The notes beneath the pieces are model-generated. The model saw only the letters and a list, made by a program, of their open reading frames with translations, did not search any database and had not been told where the DNA came from. This document shows, piece after piece, positions 1-9,075 of a DNA stretch of 64,000 nucleotides. The position numbers were made by a program, and so were the translations under genes. This stretch comes from Pseudomonas sp. R76 (lineage in GTDB: Bacteria > Pseudomonadota > Gammaproteobacteria > Pseudomonadales > Pseudomonadaceae): positions 2,170,001-2,234,000 of the forward strand of contig NZ_CP019428.1 in assembly GCF_009834565.1 (NCBI RefSeq). The letters run 5' to 3'. Position 1 is the first letter of the stretch. Every line of letters begins with the position of its first letter.

Positions 1-2
1 GC

Positions 3-239
3 GAATTGAATTTCGGCGTCAGCTTCCCGCTGTTCAAGAAGATCGACGTCAACGGCAGCGAGGCTCACCCGCTGTTCGTGCAGCTTAAAAAGCAAGCGCC
101 TGGGTTGCTGGGTTCCAAGGGCATCAAGTGGAATTTCACCAAGTTCCTGATTGGTCGTGACGGTAAGGTGGTCAAGCGTTTTGGCCCAACCACCAAGCCC
201 CAGAACTTGACCCAAGAGATCGAAGCCCTGCTCAAATGA
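3..239 (+). CDS. Glutathione peroxidase, C-terminal part (5' end outside window)
   Basis: The frame is open from the first complete codon, so the gene begins upstream of the window. The visible 78 residues match the C-terminal third of bacterial glutathione peroxidases (BtuE/GPx family): the [11 protein letters not shown] segment, then a [18 protein letters not shown] core carrying the family's conserved Trp-Asn-Phe-x-Lys-Phe stretch. The family reduces hydrogen peroxide and organic hydroperoxides in the cytoplasm using thiols. The active-site Cys/Sec region is not visible. Its stop overlaps the next start (ATGA), so it is very probably cotranslated with the OhrR-like regulator. Confidence 0.9.
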   Translation, partial: ELNFGVSFPLFKKIDVNGSEAHPLFVQLKKQAPGLLGSKGIKWNFTKFLIGRDGKVVKRFGPTTKPQNLTQEIEALLK

Positions 240-727
240 TCGACGCAACCACCGTGTCCCTGGCCCTGGACGACCAGCTGTGTTTCAAGCTCTACGCCGC
301 CTCCCGCGCGGTGACGCGTGCCTACAAGCCAATGCTCGACCAGTTGGGCCTGACCTACCCGCAATACGTGGTCATGCTGGTGCTGTGGGAGTGGCACGCG
401 GCAGCTGCGCCGCAGCCCACGGTCAAGGCATTGGGGCAGCGGTTGATGCTCGATTCCGGCACGTTGACGCCGCTGCTCAAGCGTCTTGAGCAGCTCGCCC
501 TGGTTCGGCGCCAGCGCAGTGCGCGGGATGAGCGGGAGGTGCACTTGAGCCTGACCCCGGCCGGTGTGCATTTACGCGACCAGACCCACGGCCTGAAAAC
601 CCGGCTGTTGTGTGACAGCGGCATCGACCTGAATCAGGCCGACGCCTTGCGCCACGGCCTGGACCAGTTGCTGGCGCAGATCAAAGACTTGTCGTCTGTG
701 GCACCCACAGGTCCAGCAGCGCCTTGA
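236..727 (+). CDS. MarR/OhrR-family peroxide-sensing regulator
   Basis: A 163-residue winged-helix repressor. The N-terminal [20 protein letters not shown] segment followed by [16 protein letters not shown] is the OhrR signature; Cys16 sits where the peroxidatic Cys of OhrR lies. A second Cys (Cys126) corresponds to the resolving Cys of 2-Cys OhrR proteins (Xanthomonas type). The wing is [17 protein letters not shown]. Known OhrR proteins repress organic hydroperoxide resistance genes and are released by Cys oxidation. Here the neighbour is a glutathione peroxidase gene overlapping by 4 bp, so an autoregulated peroxide-response operon is inferred. The 3' end overlaps the convergent kinase gene by 47 bp. 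Confidence 0.88.
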   Translation: MIDATTVSLALDDQLCFKLYAASRAVTRAYKPMLDQLGLTYPQYVVMLVLWEWHAAAAPQPTVKALGQRLMLDSGTLTPLLKRLEQLALVRRQRSARDEREVHLSLTPAGVHLRDQTHGLKTRLLCDSGIDLNQADALRHGLDQLLAQIKDLSSVAPTGPAAP

Positions 728-2990
728 GTTCTTCACGGCGAAACGGCTTGGCCAGGTAGTCATCCATGCCGGCGGCCCGGCAACGTTCGCGTTCCTCGGC
801 CAGGGCGTTGGCGGTCAAGGCGACGATGGGCAAGTCCGGCCAGCGCCCGCTGCGACGAATCTGCCGGCTGGCTTCGTAGCCGTTCATCACCGGCATGTTG
901 CAGTCCATCAACACCATGTCAAAGCGCTGTTCCTCAAGGAACTTGAGCGCTTCGCCACCGTGGGCGGCCACGATCACTTCGCAGCCGAGCTTGCTGAGCA
1001 TGCCCTTGGCCACCAGTTGATTGACCGGGTTGTCCTCCACCAACAGGATGCGCGCCCGGTGCGTGAAGGGCGCGGCGTCCATCTGGATCGGGTCAAGAAT
1101 CAGTTGTGCGTCACTGTGCAAGTTGCGCTGCAGAATCTGGTACAGCGCGTTGCGGCTCAATGGGCGTGCCTGTTGCTGCAGCGGTGCCAGGCCTGCGACT
1201 TCCTCGCTGGGCATGAAGTTGCCATAGGCGGTCACCAGCAGGATTGGCGCGGTAATCGCCGGGCGTAAGCGGAACAGGCACTCCGGGCAGTCGGTGATCA
1301 GTAAGTCGGGAGTTTGCCCGCTCAGGTCATCGTCCTGGGAGTAAAGGCGCGGCGTCAGGCCCCAGTGCGGCAGCAAGTTGGTCAGCAACTCCGTCAGGCC
1401 ATTACTGCTGCTGGTGATAACCATCACGTCGCCTGCCAGGGGCGCCTGACGGGCGGCGGGTAAATGCGTGGGCAGCGGCAGCTCGGCACAGAACTGGCTG
1501 CCAAACCCGACTTCAGAGCTGATACTCAATCGGCCGCTCATTGCTTCACACAGGTTATGCGTCAATGCCAGCCCCAGTCCCGTGCCGCCAAACTGGCGAG
1601 TGATACCCGCGCCCGCCTGGGTGAACGGCTGGAATATCTTCACCTGCGCTTCCTGGGCAATGCCGATACCGGTGTCACAGACTTCGATTTTTACCCGGCC
1701 ATCAAGGGCGCTCAGGTATACGTCCACGCGCCCGAAGCGGGTGAACTTCAAGGCATTGGAGAGCAAGTTGCTGACGATCTGCCGTACCCGCGTCGGGTCA
1801 CCCATCACCTGGGCAGGAAACAGCGGGTCGATCAAGCAGGTCAACTCGACACTCGGCGCGGCGTTCTGCGACAGCAAGTTGGCGGTGTCTTCCACCAGCG
1901 AGCCCAGGTCGAACGGGATGCGCTCCAGCTCGAGCTGGCCGGCGTCGAACTTCGACAGGTCGAGGATATCGTTGAGCAACTCCACCAGCACCTTGCCCGA
2001 ATCGTGGGCGATGGACAGCTGTTGGCGCTGTTCGGCGTTCAGCGGGCTGTCCAGCGACAGCGCGATCATCCCCAGCAGCCCATTGAGCGGTGTGCGGATC
2101 TCGTGGCTCATATTGGCCAGGAACGCAGCGCGGGCCTGGGCCATGGCCAGCGCGGTCAACTTTGCCGCTTCCAGTTCATCGTTGGATTGGCTCAAGCGCT
2201 GGTTGCTGGCCTTGAGTTCAAGGGTGCGCGCAGAGACGATTGTTTCCAGTTGGCTCAGGTATTCGGTGAGGCGGTCCTCGGCGTGGCGCCGTTGCTGGAT
2301 TTCGGTCTCCATGTTTTCAAATTGCTGGTTGGCAACGCTGACCAGCACGCCGATTTCGTCGTTTTCGTGCCCCGGTGGGCAGTCCAGGTGGGCCTGCTTG
2401 CTGGTGCTCAGCGCGCGAATAATGCGCACCAGTGGCTGAGTCAGCATCACGTAGAACAGGCCGAGCAGAATGCCCGTCAGCAGCAGGCTGCGGGCAAAGC
2501 CGTTGAGCAGGGTAATCTCGGCGCGGTGCAGGAAACGGCTGCCAAAGGCGTAAGTGTCCACGTCCAGGCGCAAGACGCCGAGGGAATCGTTGGGCATGTG
2601 GCTCAAGAACAGCCGGTCTTCAAACTGGCGGTTGGCGCCGAACAGAAAATCGCTGAGAGGCCGGTAGGTACTTTCCTTGCGCGGGCGATCGACGTCGGCC
2701 AGGACCACGCCATTGTTATCGACCAATTGCGCATGAATGATTGCCGGGGAATGCAGCAGGCCCAGGGTCAGTTCCTGGGCGAGTTCGGCGTCGATGTTGT
2801 AGGCAATACGTGAAGCGGGGTTATGGCTGATTTCGATCAGCGAGCGTATTTCACGGTTGATGGATGCGTCTTCGCTGGCATAATCAATGCCGATTTGGAT
2901 CAGACTGAGCAAGGTTCCCAAGACGAAACCGACCAGCACAGTCAATCGAGCTTGTTTATAAGACAAGCGGTGGGCGAACTTGATATCCAT
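681..2990 (-). CDS. Hybrid sensor histidine kinase with C-terminal receiver
   Basis: An inner-membrane hybrid kinase of 769 residues. It has TM1 near the N-terminus (ARLTVLVGFVLGTLLSLIQIG), a periplasmic sensor of about 120 residues, TM2 (SLLLTGILLGLFYVML), a HAMP-like linker and coiled coil, then HisKA with the phosphoacceptor His in FLANMSHEIRTPLNGL (about residue 296). A HATPase domain (DTGIGI, GGTGLGL) and a C-terminal receiver (LLVEDNPVNQLV, LMDCNMPVMNG) follow. There is no Hpt domain, so an external Hpt protein is likely needed. I chose the start at 2990; an in-frame ATG at 3068 adds 26 non-membrane residues without a ribosome site. The partner is unknown; BarA/GacS-like architecture does not prove that role. 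Confidence 0.88.
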   Translation of the reverse strand: MDIKFAHRLSYKQARLTVLVGFVLGTLLSLIQIGIDYASEDASINREIRSLIEISHNPASRIAYNIDAELAQELTLGLLHSPAIIHAQLVDNNGVVLADVDRPRKESTYRPLSDFLFGANRQFEDRLFLSHMPNDSLGVLRLDVDTYAFGSRFLHRAEITLLNGFARSLLLTGILLGLFYVMLTQPLVRIIRALSTSKQAHLDCPPGHENDEIGVLVSVANQQFENMETEIQQRRHAEDRLTEYLSQLETIVSARTLELKASNQRLSQSNDELEAAKLTALAMAQARAAFLANMSHEIRTPLNGLLGMIALSLDSPLNAEQRQQLSIAHDSGKVLVELLNDILDLSKFDAGQLELERIPFDLGSLVEDTANLLSQNAAPSVELTCLIDPLFPAQVMGDPTRVRQIVSNLLSNALKFTRFGRVDVYLSALDGRVKIEVCDTGIGIAQEAQVKIFQPFTQAGAGITRQFGGTGLGLALTHNLCEAMSGRLSISSEVGFGSQFCAELPLPTHLPAARQAPLAGDVMVITSSSNGLTELLTNLLPHWGLTPRLYSQDDDLSGQTPDLLITDCPECLFRLRPAITAPILLVTAYGNFMPSEEVAGLAPLQQQARPLSRNALYQILQRNLHSDAQLILDPIQMDAAPFTHRARILLVEDNPVNQLVAKGMLSKLGCEVIVAAHGGEALKFLEEQRFDMVLMDCNMPVMNGYEASRQIRRSGRWPDLPIVALTANALAEERERCRAAGMDDYLAKPFRREELKALLDLWVPQTTSL

Positions 2991-3154
2991 CGGGTGTTGA
3001 ACCACTTCACGTTTCCCTTCGCCCGGCAAGCATAGCTGAACATCCACAGGCTCTGGCTTGGCCGGCATGAATCATTTTTTTACGCAGCCGCGTGCGGTCT
3101 GCCGCAGGGTTGCCAATACGCCATCTTTTGCAAGAACTTGCCAGAGGAATAATC

Positions 3155-4045
3155 GTGGATTCTCGATTGAATGCCTTTCTTGAGCGGGCCGATGCGGTAC
3201 TGGCTCGCCTGGAACCCTTGTTACCTGCACCGCGCCAAGCCATCGACTGGAACCAATGCCTCGCCGCCCGTTGGCAGCGTGAAGGCCGCTCAGGCTTTTT
3301 GCTGCCGCTGGACGTCAGCCTGGACATGCGCCTGTCCGACCTCATTGGCGTAGACAAGCAACGTGAGCAGTTGGCGCGCAACACTCAACAATTTCTTGAT
3401 GGCCTGCCCGCCAACCATGCGCTGCTGTGGGGCTCGCGTGGCACGGGTAAATCGTCGATGGTGCGCGCCTTGCTGGCGCAGCACGCCAAGTCCGGTTTGC
3501 GCCTGATTGAAATCGAGCGCGATCACTTGGCCGACCTGCCGCGCGTGGTCGAGCAACTGCTCAAGCTGCCGCAGCGTTTTATCCTGTTTTGCGATGACCT
3601 GTCCTTCGAGGCCGGCGAGGGCGACTACCGCGTGCTCAAAAGTGTGCTGGACGGCTCGCTGGAACAGGCGCCGGAAAACGTGCTGCTGTACGCCACCTCG
3701 AACCGCCGTCACCTGGTGCCGGAAAACCAGAGCGACAACGACAATTGGAAGCGGGTGGATGGCGAGTTGCACCCCAGTGAGGCGGTGGAGGACAAGATTG
3801 CCTTGTCCGACCGTTTTGGCCTGTGGTTGTCGTTCTACCCGTTCAGCCAGGAACACTTCCTGGATGTGGTCGAGCATTGGATCGGCGAGCTGGCCAGCAA
3901 GGCTGGTTTGCAGTGGCAGCGTGATGAAGCCCTCGACATTCTCGCCGTGCGCTGGGCCACCGGGCGCGGCAACCGCAACGGCCGTTGCGCGTATCAATTC
4001 GCCCGTTACTGGGTAGGACTCAAGTTGTTGGAGCGTCAACCATGA
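3155..4045 (+). CDS. DUF815-family AAA-type ATP-binding protein
   Basis: A 296-residue soluble protein. It has an N-terminal helical region, Walker A (WGSRGTGKSS), Walker B-like ILFCDDLSF, then LLYATSNRRHLVPE and a C-terminal ATGRGNRNGRCAYQFARYW segment, all characteristic of DUF815 (uncharacterised P-loop ATPases with MoxR/DnaC-like relationships). The start is a GTG at 3155 because AGAGGA lies 6-12 bp upstream; longer in-frame starts lack this. The stop overlaps the next gene's start (ATGA), so it is translationally coupled to the methionine sulfoxide reductase. The biochemical role of this family is not established. Confidence 0.85.
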   Translation: MDSRLNAFLERADAVLARLEPLLPAPRQAIDWNQCLAARWQREGRSGFLLPLDVSLDMRLSDLIGVDKQREQLARNTQQFLDGLPANHALLWGSRGTGKSSMVRALLAQHAKSGLRLIEIERDHLADLPRVVEQLLKLPQRFILFCDDLSFEAGEGDYRVLKSVLDGSLEQAPENVLLYATSNRRHLVPENQSDNDNWKRVDGELHPSEAVEDKIALSDRFGLWLSFYPFSQEHFLDVVEHWIGELASKAGLQWQRDEALDILAVRWATGRGNRNGRCAYQFARYWVGLKLLERQP

Positions 4046-4524
4046 TCGATTTACAACAGGCCGGCACCGGCCTGGACGGCTATGCCATGCTGTGCGCGCA
4101 GTTGGAGTCGCTGCTGGCCGATGAGCGCGACTTCATTGCCAACAGCGCGCAGTTTTCGGCGTTTCTGTTCAACCAGCTGGATGACTTGAACTGGGCGGGC
4201 TTCTACCTCAATCGCAATGAAGAATTGGTGCTTGGCCCGTTCCAGGGCCAGATCGCCTGTGTGCGTATTCCGTTCGGTCGTGGCGTCTGCGGCGCCGCGG
4301 CGGCGTCGCGGCAAACCCAGCGGGTGGAAGATGTTCACGCGTTCCCCGGGCATATCGCCTGTGACAGCGCGTCTAACAGCGAGCTGGTGGTGCCGTTGGT
4401 CAAGGACGGCGTGTTGATCGGCGTGCTTGATCTGGACAGCCCGTCGCTGGCCCGTTTCAGCCTTGAGGACCAGGCGGGTATCGAGCGGTTGGCGGCGATT
4501 TTCCTGCGCTTGACCGACTGCTGA
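4042..4524 (+). CDS. Free methionine-(R)-sulfoxide reductase (fRMsr, GAF domain)
   Basis: A 160-residue single GAF-domain protein resembling E. coli YebR. The family reduces free methionine-R-sulfoxide through three cysteines; here Cys73 (GQIACVRIPF), Cys83 (GRGVCGAA) and Cys107 (GHIACDSASNSE) are all present in the usual spacing, so the enzyme looks active. The ELVVPL and VLDLDSP strands complete the GAF fold. It is coupled by a 4-bp overlap to the DUF815 ATPase. Only 16 bp separate it from the convergent kinase gene. Confidence 0.9.
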   Translation: MIDLQQAGTGLDGYAMLCAQLESLLADERDFIANSAQFSAFLFNQLDDLNWAGFYLNRNEELVLGPFQGQIACVRIPFGRGVCGAAAASRQTQRVEDVHAFPGHIACDSASNSELVVPLVKDGVLIGVLDLDSPSLARFSLEDQAGIERLAAIFLRLTDC

Positions 4525-4540
4525 TCTGTCAGGGAGGGGG

Positions 4541-7500
4541 CTAGCCAAGGTTCTGGCTAGCCAGCTTATGGAGCTGCACGTGCAGCGTCCTCTCCAGTTC
4601 AAGCATGAGCTTTTCCAGGGACTTCACGTAGGTTTCGATCAGGGTACGATCATCGCTGCGGGCGCAGGCCTGCTCGAGCGCTTCGCATTGCGTCGCCAGG
4701 GCGCTTGCCTGCACGATGCGCGCCGCGCCCTTGATTTTGTGGGCCTGCTCGATAATGGCTTGGGGCGGCGCCTGCCGAGCCAGCAGGGCCAGTAGTTCCT
4801 GGCGGTCCTGACGGCTGCTGCTCAACAGTTCCTCCAGTAAACGCCGGCTCAGGTGCGGGTCGCCACCGGTCAACGCATCCAGGCAGTCCAGGTCCAACTG
4901 CTGGCCCGCAGGTTGTGGCCGGATTTGCCCCAGTTGCTGCTCCAGTGCCGTGAGGCTGATGGGTTTGAACAGGCAATCGTTCATGCCCGCTTGCGCGCAG
5001 CGTAGTTTCTCCTCGGGTTGGGCGTTGGCGGTAAAGCCGAGTATCACGCAAGGCGCCAGTTGCTCACGTTGCTCATATTCACGGATCGAGCGGCTCAACT
5101 CGTAGCCATTCATGACGGGCATATTGCAGTCGGCGATCACCAGGTCGAAGCGCTCCTGACGCCAGGCTTGAAACCCGGCGGCACCGTGCTGGGCGGCAGT
5201 GAACTGGTGCCCCAGGTAACCCAGTTGCTGACACATCAACAAGCGGTTCGCCGGGTGGTCGTCCACCACCAGTACGTTGAGTACAGGGGCGGCAGCGGGG
5301 GCCTGCGACTTGAGTTCGTCCAGCACTTCGATCGGCTGCAGGAGCGTCATGTTCAGGGTGACATGGACCTGGGTACCCACCATCGGCACGCTGCTCAGGC
5401 TCAGTTGCCCGCCCATCATCGCGCACAGGCTGCGACAGATCACCAGGCCAAGGCCTGCTCCGCTCCTGGCCAGGTGCCCGGAGTTGTCAGCCTGGGCAAA
5501 GGGCTCGAACAGCCGTAATTGGTCGTCTCGGCTGATGCCGATGCCGGTGTCCTCGACCACCAGTTTCATCTGGATCTCCTGCGGCCGTTCGGTGGCGTGC
5601 ACGTTTACCTTGATCTTCACCTGCCCGCGCTCGGTGAACTTGATGGCATTGCTGACCAGGTTGGACAGCACCTGTTTGAAGCGCAAGGGGTCGATCAGCA
5701 CGGCGGTATCGTCGATAACGGGATCGGACTCCAGCAGCAGGCTGAGGGTCTTTTGCCGGGCCAGGCCGTCGAAGACGCGCACCACCGACTCGATCACCTC
5801 GCCCAGGTTCACGCGCTCCGGGGCCAGGCTCAGACGGCCGGACTCGATGCGCGCAATGTCGAGGATGTCGCCGATCAGCTCCAGCAGGTCCTTGGCCGAG
5901 TTGTAGGCCACTTCGATAGCCGGGCGATCGAGATGGCCCTGGTCGGCGCGTTTGAGTGTCAGCTCGAGCATGCCGATCACCGCATTCATCGGCGTACGGA
6001 TCTCATGGCTCATGGTGGCGAGAAAGGTGCTTTTGGCACGGTTGGCTTCATCGGCGCGTTCCTTGGCGGTGCGCAACTCGTCGAACAGTTGGCGCCGCTC
6101 ACTGATATCGATCCAGCCGCCGATGATGCCTTGCACTTCGCCGACCGAATCGCGATAGGGCAGGATCCAATGGTAGATCGTCAGTTTTTTTCCTTGAATA
6201 TGCAGCGTGCGATCAAGGATCAACGGGTTACCTTCGACCACCACCCGCTGGTAGTCGGCGTGGTACTGCGCAGCTTCCGACTCCAGCGCCATGTCCATCT
6301 GGATCACACTTTTGCCAATCACTTCTTCGCGCTTGACGTCGAACACCTGCAGGTAACTGTCATTGCAGGTTTGCAGCAGCCCCTTGCGATCACGCACATA
6401 AATGGGGTGCGGCGTTTCATTCACCAGTGCCCGCATGAATTCGAACTGATCGTTGAGGGCGCGCTCGGCCATCTTGCGGTGTTTGATCTGGCGGCGCATG
6501 TAGGCGTTCCAGGTCAGCGAGATCAACAGCAACAGCCCGGTGCCGATGATGATTTGCGCGATCAGTTGGTGGTAATTGCGCCAATAGCTGTCGGAGGCGG
6601 CGCTGTAGCCTCGCCAGCGACTGTTGATCACGCCCATTTCGTCCGGAGCAATGCTCAGCAGCGCCTTGTCCAGGATTGAACTGAGTTCGACCGCGCGGCG
6701 CGGCGTCGCCAGGGCGAACGTGGCGGGCAGGGTGCCGATACTGGTGCTGATCTGCAGCTTGTCCTGGAACATCAGCGAGGAGAGCAAATAGTTGGCGATC
6801 ACCAGCGAATTCATCGCGCCTTCCACATTTCCCTGGGCGAGCAATTCCGAGGCCTTGAAGGTATTGCTGACTTCCACCAGATGGACCAGCGGGAAATCCT
6901 GGCGCAGGATTTTTTCCATTGGGTTGCCCTCGGTGATTGCCAGGCGCAGGCCTGCCATCTGTTCCAGGTTCGAGGGCGCGTTGGGCTCCTTGCGGGTCAG
7001 CAGGACATAGGAGTTTTCCAGGTAGGGGCGACTGAAACTCAGCTGGGCTTCCCGTTCGGCGCTGGGGACGATAGCGCCGATGATATCGGCCTTGCCGGTG
7101 ACGAGCTGGTCGATCATCGCGTTGACTTCGCGAGTGCGCTGGATCTCGAAGCGCAACCCGGTACGCAGGCGAATCAGCTCCAGCAAATCTGCGGTGATGC
7201 CACGAAAGTTGCCGTCGGCATCAAAGAACGTCAGGGGCGCGAGGGTCTCGTTGACCACGACCTTCACCACCGGGTTGTCTTTGAGCCAGCGCTCTTCGCG
7301 TTGGGTCAGCTGCAGTTTTTTATCAGTCAGCAAAATATCGCTGCCGGCGCTCCAGCGCTTGGCAATGCTGTCCCGCTCATTGATGGGCACGGCGGCCAGC
7401 ACCGTGTCGACGATACTCAAGAGCGTGTATTGGTCGTGGCGCATGGCAAAGCTGAAACCGTAGGCTTCATGCTTGCCGAAGTTGGCCATGCGGATATTCT

Positions 7501-8197
7501 TCAGGTAGCCCTTGTTGATCATGTAATGGGTGGAAATGGTATCGCCGAGAAACACATCCGCCTGTTCGAAAGCCACCGCATTCAAGGCGTTTTGAAACGA
7601 GGGGTAAGCGCGAATCTGCGCTTGCGGGTATAACTTTTCCACTTCATCGAGCGGCAGGTAATGGTAGACCAGGCTCATGCGAAGCCCGGCCAGGCCGTCG
7701 CTCAGGCTGCGCGTTTCTCCCTCCCGGGTCACCAGCACGGGTTGATCCACGGCGTAGGGTTGCGACAGCGCGAGGTTCGGGTTGGCGGCCTCGAAACCGT
7801 TGGCGGAGCCCAGCAGGTCAATTTCGCCGGTTTCGAGGGCATGTATGGATGCCTCCCGCGATGGGTAGCGAAGTACCTTGATCGGCAAGGCCAGGGCTTT
7901 GCTCAACAACCCTGCATAATCGGCGGTCAGACCCTCATAATCGCGGCCGCTGGAGGTAAGATCGAAGGGCGGGTAGTCAGGTGCGGCAGTGCCTAATACC
8001 AACTCGCGTTTGTTCTGCAGCCACTGGCGCTGAGCCTTGTCCAGTTGAACATCCAGTTGAACGGCAGCCGCGCGGCTCAATAAGGTGAAGTGTTCCGGAC
8101 CGGGTTGAGAGGTCGCGGAGGCGGTCGTGCTGAAGCACACGCCGGCGATTAATATAATCAAATAGTCCTTTATACACCTGGGCATCCGCTTTCTCAC
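4541..8197 (-). CDS. BvgS/RocS-like unorthodox sensor kinase (SBP-SBP-PAS-HK-REC-Hpt)
   Basis: A 1218-residue phosphorelay kinase. Order: signal/TM segment (YLIILIAGVCFSTTASA), two periplasmic SBP_bac_3 (Venus flytrap) domains at roughly 59-280 and 310-530, a TM segment near 550, PAS (about 585-700), HisKA (FLATMSHEIRTPMNAVIGM), HATPase (VEDTGIGIS, GAGLGLVI), receiver (VLVVDDHPANR, ADCNMPVMNGY) and C-terminal Hpt (AHKIKGAARI). This is the BvgS/EvgS/RocS1 (SadS) layout. The GTG start overlaps the stop of the response-regulator gene (GTGA); an ATG at 8185 is an alternative. The pair probably forms one phosphorelay. The ligand is unknown; Pseudomonas RocS homologues control fimbriae and biofilm genes. 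Confidence 0.9.
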   Translation of the reverse strand: MRKRMPRCIKDYLIILIAGVCFSTTASATSQPGPEHFTLLSRAAAVQLDVQLDKAQRQWLQNKRELVLGTAAPDYPPFDLTSSGRDYEGLTADYAGLLSKALALPIKVLRYPSREASIHALETGEIDLLGSANGFEAANPNLALSQPYAVDQPVLVTREGETRSLSDGLAGLRMSLVYHYLPLDEVEKLYPQAQIRAYPSFQNALNAVAFEQADVFLGDTISTHYMINKGYLKNIRMANFGKHEAYGFSFAMRHDQYTLLSIVDTVLAAVPINERDSIAKRWSAGSDILLTDKKLQLTQREERWLKDNPVVKVVVNETLAPLTFFDADGNFRGITADLLELIRLRTGLRFEIQRTREVNAMIDQLVTGKADIIGAIVPSAEREAQLSFSRPYLENSYVLLTRKEPNAPSNLEQMAGLRLAITEGNPMEKILRQDFPLVHLVEVSNTFKASELLAQGNVEGAMNSLVIANYLLSSLMFQDKLQISTSIGTLPATFALATPRRAVELSSILDKALLSIAPDEMGVINSRWRGYSAASDSYWRNYHQLIAQIIIGTGLLLLISLTWNAYMRRQIKHRKMAERALNDQFEFMRALVNETPHPIYVRDRKGLLQTCNDSYLQVFDVKREEVIGKSVIQMDMALESEAAQYHADYQRVVVEGNPLILDRTLHIQGKKLTIYHWILPYRDSVGEVQGIIGGWIDISERRQLFDELRTAKERADEANRAKSTFLATMSHEIRTPMNAVIGMLELTLKRADQGHLDRPAIEVAYNSAKDLLELIGDILDIARIESGRLSLAPERVNLGEVIESVVRVFDGLARQKTLSLLLESDPVIDDTAVLIDPLRFKQVLSNLVSNAIKFTERGQVKIKVNVHATERPQEIQMKLVVEDTGIGISRDDQLRLFEPFAQADNSGHLARSGAGLGLVICRSLCAMMGGQLSLSSVPMVGTQVHVTLNMTLLQPIEVLDELKSQAPAAAPVLNVLVVDDHPANRLLMCQQLGYLGHQFTAAQHGAAGFQAWRQERFDLVIADCNMPVMNGYELSRSIREYEQREQLAPCVILGFTANAQPEEKLRCAQAGMNDCLFKPISLTALEQQLGQIRPQPAGQQLDLDCLDALTGGDPHLSRRLLEELLSSSRQDRQELLALLARQAPPQAIIEQAHKIKGAARIVQASALATQCEALEQACARSDDRTLIETYVKSLEKLMLELERTLHVQLHKLASQNLG

Positions 8198-8820
8198 ACT
8201 AGCGCGTTTCGTTTTGCCATCTCGATAAGTTCTACCAAGGATTTGGCTTTAAGTTTTTGCATCAGCCTTTTTTTGTAAGTACTTACTGTCTTGTTGCTGA
8301 GAAACATGCCTTTGGCTATTTCCTTGTTGGTGCGGCCTTGTGCAAAAAGTTGTAACACCATTAGTTCTCGATCATTCACTGTCTTGAACAGTTCAAGTTC
8401 CTCGAAGTCCTTGCCGTCTGCGTTGTTGGCGTTCAAGGCCTGGCTGGGAAAGTAATTGTAGCCCGACAGCACCGCACGGATCGCGCTCAACAGCTCGCTC
8501 AGGTCGCCTTCCTTGCACACATAGCCATCCGCACCTGAGCGCATGCAGCGGGTGGCGAACAGCGTCGGGCATTGGGCGGTCAGAATCAGGGTTTTCATCG
8601 AGGTGTTCATGGCGTTGAATCGGCACAGCACTTCGAGGCCATCAAGTTTGGGGATGCTGATATCCAGAATAATCAAGTCCGGCAGGCATTCACGAACCAT
8701 CTGTATCGCATCACAGCCGTTGTCCGTTTCACCGACGACTTTATAACCTTCGTGTTCCAACAACATCCGAATCGCCAGCCGTATAACCGGGTGGTCATCA
8801 ATGATAAAAACTGTGTTCAT
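8194..8820 (-). CDS. NarL/FixJ-type response regulator (RocA/BvgA-like)
   Basis: A 208-residue regulator: receiver at residues 3-120 (FIIDDHPVIRLAIRMLL, phosphoacceptor Asp in LIILDISIPKLDG, Lys in YVCKEGDLSEL) and LuxR-type helix-turn-helix near 145-205 (LFAQGRTNKEIAKGMFLSNKTVSTYKKRLMQKL). The start at 8820 is supported by GGAA upstream; the longer ATG at 8856 adds 12 residues absent from the domain. It is directly coupled to the BvgS-like kinase downstream, which should phosphorylate it through its Hpt domain. By analogy with RocA1/SadA it may control cup fimbriae-like genes, but no target lies in this window. Confidence 0.9.
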   Translation of the reverse strand: MNTVFIIDDHPVIRLAIRMLLEHEGYKVVGETDNGCDAIQMVRECLPDLIILDISIPKLDGLEVLCRFNAMNTSMKTLILTAQCPTLFATRCMRSGADGYVCKEGDLSELLSAIRAVLSGYNYFPSQALNANNADGKDFEELELFKTVNDRELMVLQLFAQGRTNKEIAKGMFLSNKTVSTYKKRLMQKLKAKSLVELIEMAKRNALV

Positions 8821-9075
8821 AATCACGTTCCATGCAAGTGCAAATAAAGCGGGCACATTAGCTCAGAAGATGAGGGGGGCGCATGAACCTTGTGGGGAGT
8901 AGGTATAAAACAAGAGAATTCCTACATGAAAAAAGGTAATAGCCTACCGGTCGATAAGTCTTTGTGACGGTAGGTGTAAGCAATTATTGAGGCATTGTGA
9001 TTATTGGCGGCGCCAAGAGTTTAGCGGAGGGTTCAGGCGATGTTTCGTCGGCGGATAGCGTTTAAAGTCCTACAT
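8821..9075. other. Intergenic region between the receiver-only gene and rocA-like gene
   Basis: These 255 bp are more A+T-rich than the surroundings and have stop codons in the EAL-compatible frames. I see no coding sequence, no clear hairpin terminator and no EAL remnant. It is probably the promoter region of the response-regulator/kinase operon; AT-rich stretches around 8900-8950 would suit this, but no exact promoter can be assigned. Confidence 0.4.

Noticed and set aside
1464..2813. Long plus-strand open frame (about 450 codons) opposite the hybrid kinase gene
   Set aside because: It mirrors the codon structure of the kinase on the other strand, has Gln/Ala/Arg-rich sequence with no domain, and overlaps clear catalytic motifs of the real gene.
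8821..9075. Remnant of an EAL domain that would complete a RocR protein
   Set aside because: No EAL, DDFG or other motif can be read in any minus-strand frame and the gap is far too short.
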